The notes below the pieces were generated by a model that did no database searches, had not been told where the DNA came from, and was given only the letters and a program-made list of their open reading frames with translations. 64,000 bases of DNA from Pseudomonas sp. KU43P (GTDB taxonomy: Bacteria; Pseudomonadota; Gammaproteobacteria; Pseudomonadales; Pseudomonadaceae). Both the position numbers and the translations under genes were made by a program. This document shows, piece by piece, positions 61,519 through 64,000 of this stretch; within the stretch, counting starts at the first letter, position 1, and each line of letters begins with the position of its first letter. The stretch is from assembly GCF_033095865.1 (NCBI RefSeq), contig NZ_AP019365.1, forward strand, positions 3,197,501-3,261,500, in the 5' to 3' direction.

Positions 61519-62541
61519 TCAGGGCTGCGCCATGTCCAGCACCACTCGCCCGCCGCACGGGCACTCGTCCATGCACCGATGGGCCTCGACCACCTGGCTG
61601 AACGGAAACACCTTGATGATCTGTGGTGTCAGCAACTGGTCGGCAGTGAACTGGTTGATATCACGCAGGGCACGCTGCAACGCCACCTGGTCCTGGCTGA
61701 TGCCCAGCTCCGGCTTGCCGGTGAAGTTGCCGATGCAATGCACGTAGAACTGGATGTTCTTCTGGAACGCCGCGCAGGCCGGGAACGGCGTCTGGTTGCC
61801 GCCTTGCAGGCCATACAGCACCAGGCTGCCGCGCGGTGCCAGCACATCGCCGAGCAGCGACATCTGCGGGCCACCCATGCCATCGAGGACCATGTCCACG
61901 CCACGGCCGTCGGTGTACTTGCCCACCTGCATCAGCAGGTCCTGCTCTTCGGTGACGATCACCTTGTCGGCGCCCAGGCCCAACAGATAGTCACGCTGCT
62001 CGGGTTCCTTGGTGGCGGCGAACACCTTAAGCCCAAGCGCCTTGCCCAGCTGCACGAAGGCAGGCCCGGCGCAGTGGCTGGCGTCGGTCACCAGGGCGGT
62101 CTGCCCAGCCTTGGCCCGCGCCAGGTCGACGTAGGCAAAGTAGGCGATCAGCAACGGCGTGTAGTGCACGCTGGCCTCGATCGGCGTGAGCACGTCGGGG
62201 TAACGGGTGATGGCCGTGCGCGGCAGGACGATGACATCGCCGTACACCGGATGCTCGTTGGCGCTGGCGGCCGGGAAGCTGGCGACCCGGTCACCCACCG
62301 CGATATCGTCGACACCCTCGCCGACCATCGTCACCACCCCTGCCATCTCGCTGCCGATACCGGCCGGCAGGCGGGCCTGGGACGGCGCCAGGTTCTGCCG
62401 CCAGAGCACGTCGTACCAGCTCACGCCGATCGCCTCGACGCGGATCTGCACCTCGCCGACGGCTGGAGACGGTTCGGCCTGTTCCTCGCAACGGAGCACA
62501 TCGGCAGCGCCGAACTTGTGGAAACGGATCATGCGGGACAT
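61519..62541 (-). CDS. Medium-chain zinc-type/quinone-oxidoreductase-like alcohol dehydrogenase
   Basis: The 340-residue MDR-family reductase has the GroES-like catalytic domain (GVSWYDVLWRQN; PAGIGSEMAGVV; VGDRVASFPA) and a Rossmann NADPH domain (QTALVTDASHCAGPAFVQLGKALGLKV, with the usual glycine loop altered to DASHCAGPA). The zinc ligands of classical alcohol dehydrogenase are absent, so it is a quinone-oxidoreductase-like enzyme. A LysR gene diverges 206 bases away and probably controls it. Confidence 0.87.
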   Translation of the reverse strand: MSRMIRFHKFGAADVLRCEEQAEPSPAVGEVQIRVEAIGVSWYDVLWRQNLAPSQARLPAGIGSEMAGVVTMVGEGVDDIAVGDRVASFPAASANEHPVYGDVIVLPRTAITRYPDVLTPIEASVHYTPLLIAYFAYVDLARAKAGQTALVTDASHCAGPAFVQLGKALGLKVFAATKEPEQRDYLLGLGADKVIVTEEQDLLMQVGKYTDGRGVDMVLDGMGGPQMSLLGDVLAPRGSLVLYGLQGGNQTPFPACAAFQKNIQFYVHCIGNFTGKPELGISQDQVALQRALRDINQFTADQLLTPQIIKVFPFSQVVEAHRCMDECPCGGRVVLDMAQP

Positions 62542-62747
62542 CGCATACCTCGCCTGTGTGAATCTCGTATTACCACGGACTTTATCCGGGCTTTAGCCGT
62601 TAGACCATCAGTGGCCGTTAATAGTCGACATGCCTGTCATCGATTGGGCACCTGGCTTTCCTGTGCATTGGCCCCCGGAAATCGGTGCAGGGTAACAGCC
62701 TTTGGCCTTAAGATTCACCCCTGCCCCACTTTAGGCGAAGCACACCG

Positions 62748-63662
62748 ATGAATCGAAACGACCTGCGTCGCGTAGACCTCAACTTGCTGATCGTGTTCGA
62801 AACCCTGATGCACGAGCGCAGCGTGACCCGTGCTGCCGAGAAGCTGTTCCTCGGCCAGCCGGCGATCAGTGCGGCGCTGTCGCGCCTGCGCAACCTGTTC
62901 GACGACCCGCTGTTTGTGCGCACCGGCCGCAGCATGGAACCCTCGGCCCGCGCCCACGAGATCTTCGCCCTGCTGTCCCCGGCGCTGGATTCGATTTCCA
63001 CCGCCGTCAGCCGCGCTGCCGAGTTCGACCCGGCCACCAGCAACGCGGTGTTTCGCATCGGCCTGTCGGACGACGCCGAATTCGCCCTGCTGCCGCAACT
63101 GCTCAAGCGCATTCGCGCCGAAGCGCCCGGCATTGTCCTGGTGGTGCGCCGGGTCAACTACCTGCTGATGCCCACCCTGTTGGCCTCGGGCGAAATTTCG
63201 GTGGGCGTGAGCTACACCAGCGACCTGCCGGCCAACGCCAAGCGCAAGGTACTGCGCCGCAGTATGCCCAAGCTGCTGCGCGCCGACAGCGTGCCCGGCA
63301 GCATCACCCTCGACGATTTCTGCGCCCGCCCGCATGCGCTGGTGTCGTTCGCGGGCGACCTGTCCGGCTTCATCGACGAGGCACTGGAGGAGATAGGCCG
63401 CAAGCGCCATGTGGTGCTGGCGGTGCCGCAGTTCAACGGGTTGGGAAGCTTGCTGGCGGGCACCGATATCGTTGCCACGGTGCCGGATTACACAGCCGAT
63501 GCACTGACGGCGGCGGGCGGGTTGCGCGCGGAGGACCTGCCGATCGAGGTGCGCAGTTTCGAGCTGCATATGGCCTGGCGGGGGGCGCAGGACAATGACC
63601 CAGCGGAGCGCTGGTTGCGGTCGCGGATACAGATGTTCTTCGGCGACCCTGACAGTTTCTAG
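62748..63662 (+). CDS. LysR-family transcriptional regulator
   Basis: The 304-residue regulator starts NRNDLRRVDLNLLIVFETLMHERSVTRAAEKLFLGQPAISAALSRLRNLFDDPLFVRTGRSM when read across its first 65 residues in pieces: VDLNLLIVFETLMHERS, VTRAAEKLFLGQPAIS and LRNLFDDPLFVRTGR. This is the NodD/LeuO-like subgroup. It is divergent from the alcohol dehydrogenase and is its likely regulator. Confidence 0.9.
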   Translation: MNRNDLRRVDLNLLIVFETLMHERSVTRAAEKLFLGQPAISAALSRLRNLFDDPLFVRTGRSMEPSARAHEIFALLSPALDSISTAVSRAAEFDPATSNAVFRIGLSDDAEFALLPQLLKRIRAEAPGIVLVVRRVNYLLMPTLLASGEISVGVSYTSDLPANAKRKVLRRSMPKLLRADSVPGSITLDDFCARPHALVSFAGDLSGFIDEALEEIGRKRHVVLAVPQFNGLGSLLAGTDIVATVPDYTADALTAAGGLRAEDLPIEVRSFELHMAWRGAQDNDPAERWLRSRIQMFFGDPDSF

Positions 63663-63713
63663 CCGTCGTCGGGCAGGCTGTTGGAGCAAGGGCAGCAGAC
63701 GGCTTGAAAAAAG

Positions 63714-63737
63714 GGCCGGTAAAAATCTTCACCGGCC
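63714..63737 (-). terminator. Intrinsic terminator for a leftward gene
   Basis: GGCCGGT and ACCGGCC flank a ten-base loop; on the minus strand a run of six T residues follows. It lies about 150 bases beyond the stop of the partial gene at 63890. Confidence 0.75.
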
Positions 63738-63889
63738 ACACCGCCAATACCCGGCGGCTACTCCTCGTACATGACCTGAGCGATCAGAACAGCGGCAATG
63801 TATAGCTCACGATCAGCCGGTTACCTGCTTTCTTTCGTCCGCTCACCCTCAGCGGTCACGTTACACAGGAACCGGGCATAGAGGCCCGC

Positions 63890-64000
63890 TCATGAGCGGT
63901 GCCAAACGTCGACACAGCGCCTGACGAGTGTGTCTGCCTGATCTTGAGTCACGCCACTATGCAGAGAAAGCCTTATCAAGGCATGCCGTCGAGGAGTCGC
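63890..64000 (-). CDS. 3' end of a gene running off the window, perhaps a fold-type I PLP enzyme
   Basis: On the minus strand an open frame enters at the window edge and stops with TGA at 63892-63890. The 36 visible residues end LIRLSLHSGVTQDQADTLV followed by RRCVDVWHRS. The LIRLSLHSG-plus-helix pattern resembles the C-terminus of aminotransferase-like enzymes, but the fragment is too short to name. The terminator at 63714-63737 supports a real leftward transcription unit. Confidence 0.4.
   Translation of the reverse strand, partial: ATPRRHALIRLSLHSGVTQDQADTLVRRCVDVWHRS

Noticed and set aside
61427..61747. 106-codon plus-strand frame after 61427
   Set aside because: It runs through the dehydrogenase terminator and into the antisense of that gene, with no conserved features.

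Overview
The window is 64 kb of a high-GC chromosome that reads as a fluorescent pseudomonad of the Pseudomonas putida group. The evidence is the many copies of a REP sequence with the core GCCGGCTTGCCGGC, the adjacent gcd and oprB-type porin genes, and a dense, mostly one- or two-gene layout rich in LysR regulators, transporters and catabolic enzymes. There is no tRNA, rRNA, CRISPR array, prophage or conjugative module. All gene calls come from reading the translated sequence; no database search was run.

Layout. 1-3.8 kb: 3' end of an FAD-dependent oxidoreductase, a YghU-type glutathione transferase and an amidase. 3.9-7.7 kb: a serine/threonine dehydratase-like gene between two insertion sequences, an IS3-family element (3910-5160) and an IS256-family element (6316-7676). 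Each IS lies inside a REP copy and keeps its target duplication. 7.7-10.9 kb: a YfcE-like phosphodiesterase and the carboxynorspermidine pair (nspC, then carboxynorspermidine synthase) preceded by a possible 13-codon leader ORF. 10.9-15.3 kb: two methyltransferases, a histidine phosphatase/PAP2 membrane phosphatase pair and a frameshifted EamA transporter. 15.3-27.2 kb: beta-propeller protein, allE, START protein, sodC, regulators, AEC, LysE and MFS transporters, a SleB-like hydrolase, a TonB-receptor remnant and a CAP-domain protein. 27.3-33.6 kb: a siderophore-type TonB receptor, then glucose dehydrogenase gcd with an OprB porin, the periplasmic glucose oxidation route. 33.7-38.6 kb: a divergent cluster (ArgE-type peptidase, DUF1028, flavin monooxygenase, RidA-like protein, LysR) that looks like a nitrogen-compound catabolic unit of unknown substrate. 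38.7-44 kb: VOC proteins, an MHS transporter and alpha/beta hydrolases. 44.2-49.1 kb: a 1623-residue leucine-rich-repeat protein with a C-terminal NEL-type E3 ubiquitin ligase domain. 49.1-58.2 kb: UvrD-like helicase, pirin, pgm, and an operon of a FAN1-type nuclease with a DinG/Rad3-type nuclease-helicase behind a LexA box. 58.3-61 kb: an unrecognised 450-residue protein overlapping a MocR-type regulator that has lost the PLP lysine. 61.5-64 kb: an alcohol dehydrogenase with a divergent LysR gene and the tail of one more gene.

Most worth following: the NEL ligase with no secretion system in view; the SOS-controlled FAN1/helicase operon; the MocR/unknown-protein pair with direct repeats upstream; the leader ORF abutting nspC; the divergent monooxygenase/RidA/DUF1028 cluster with a perfect 10-bp-arm palindrome in its shared control region; and two unrelated ISs each sitting in the forward REP of a REP pair.
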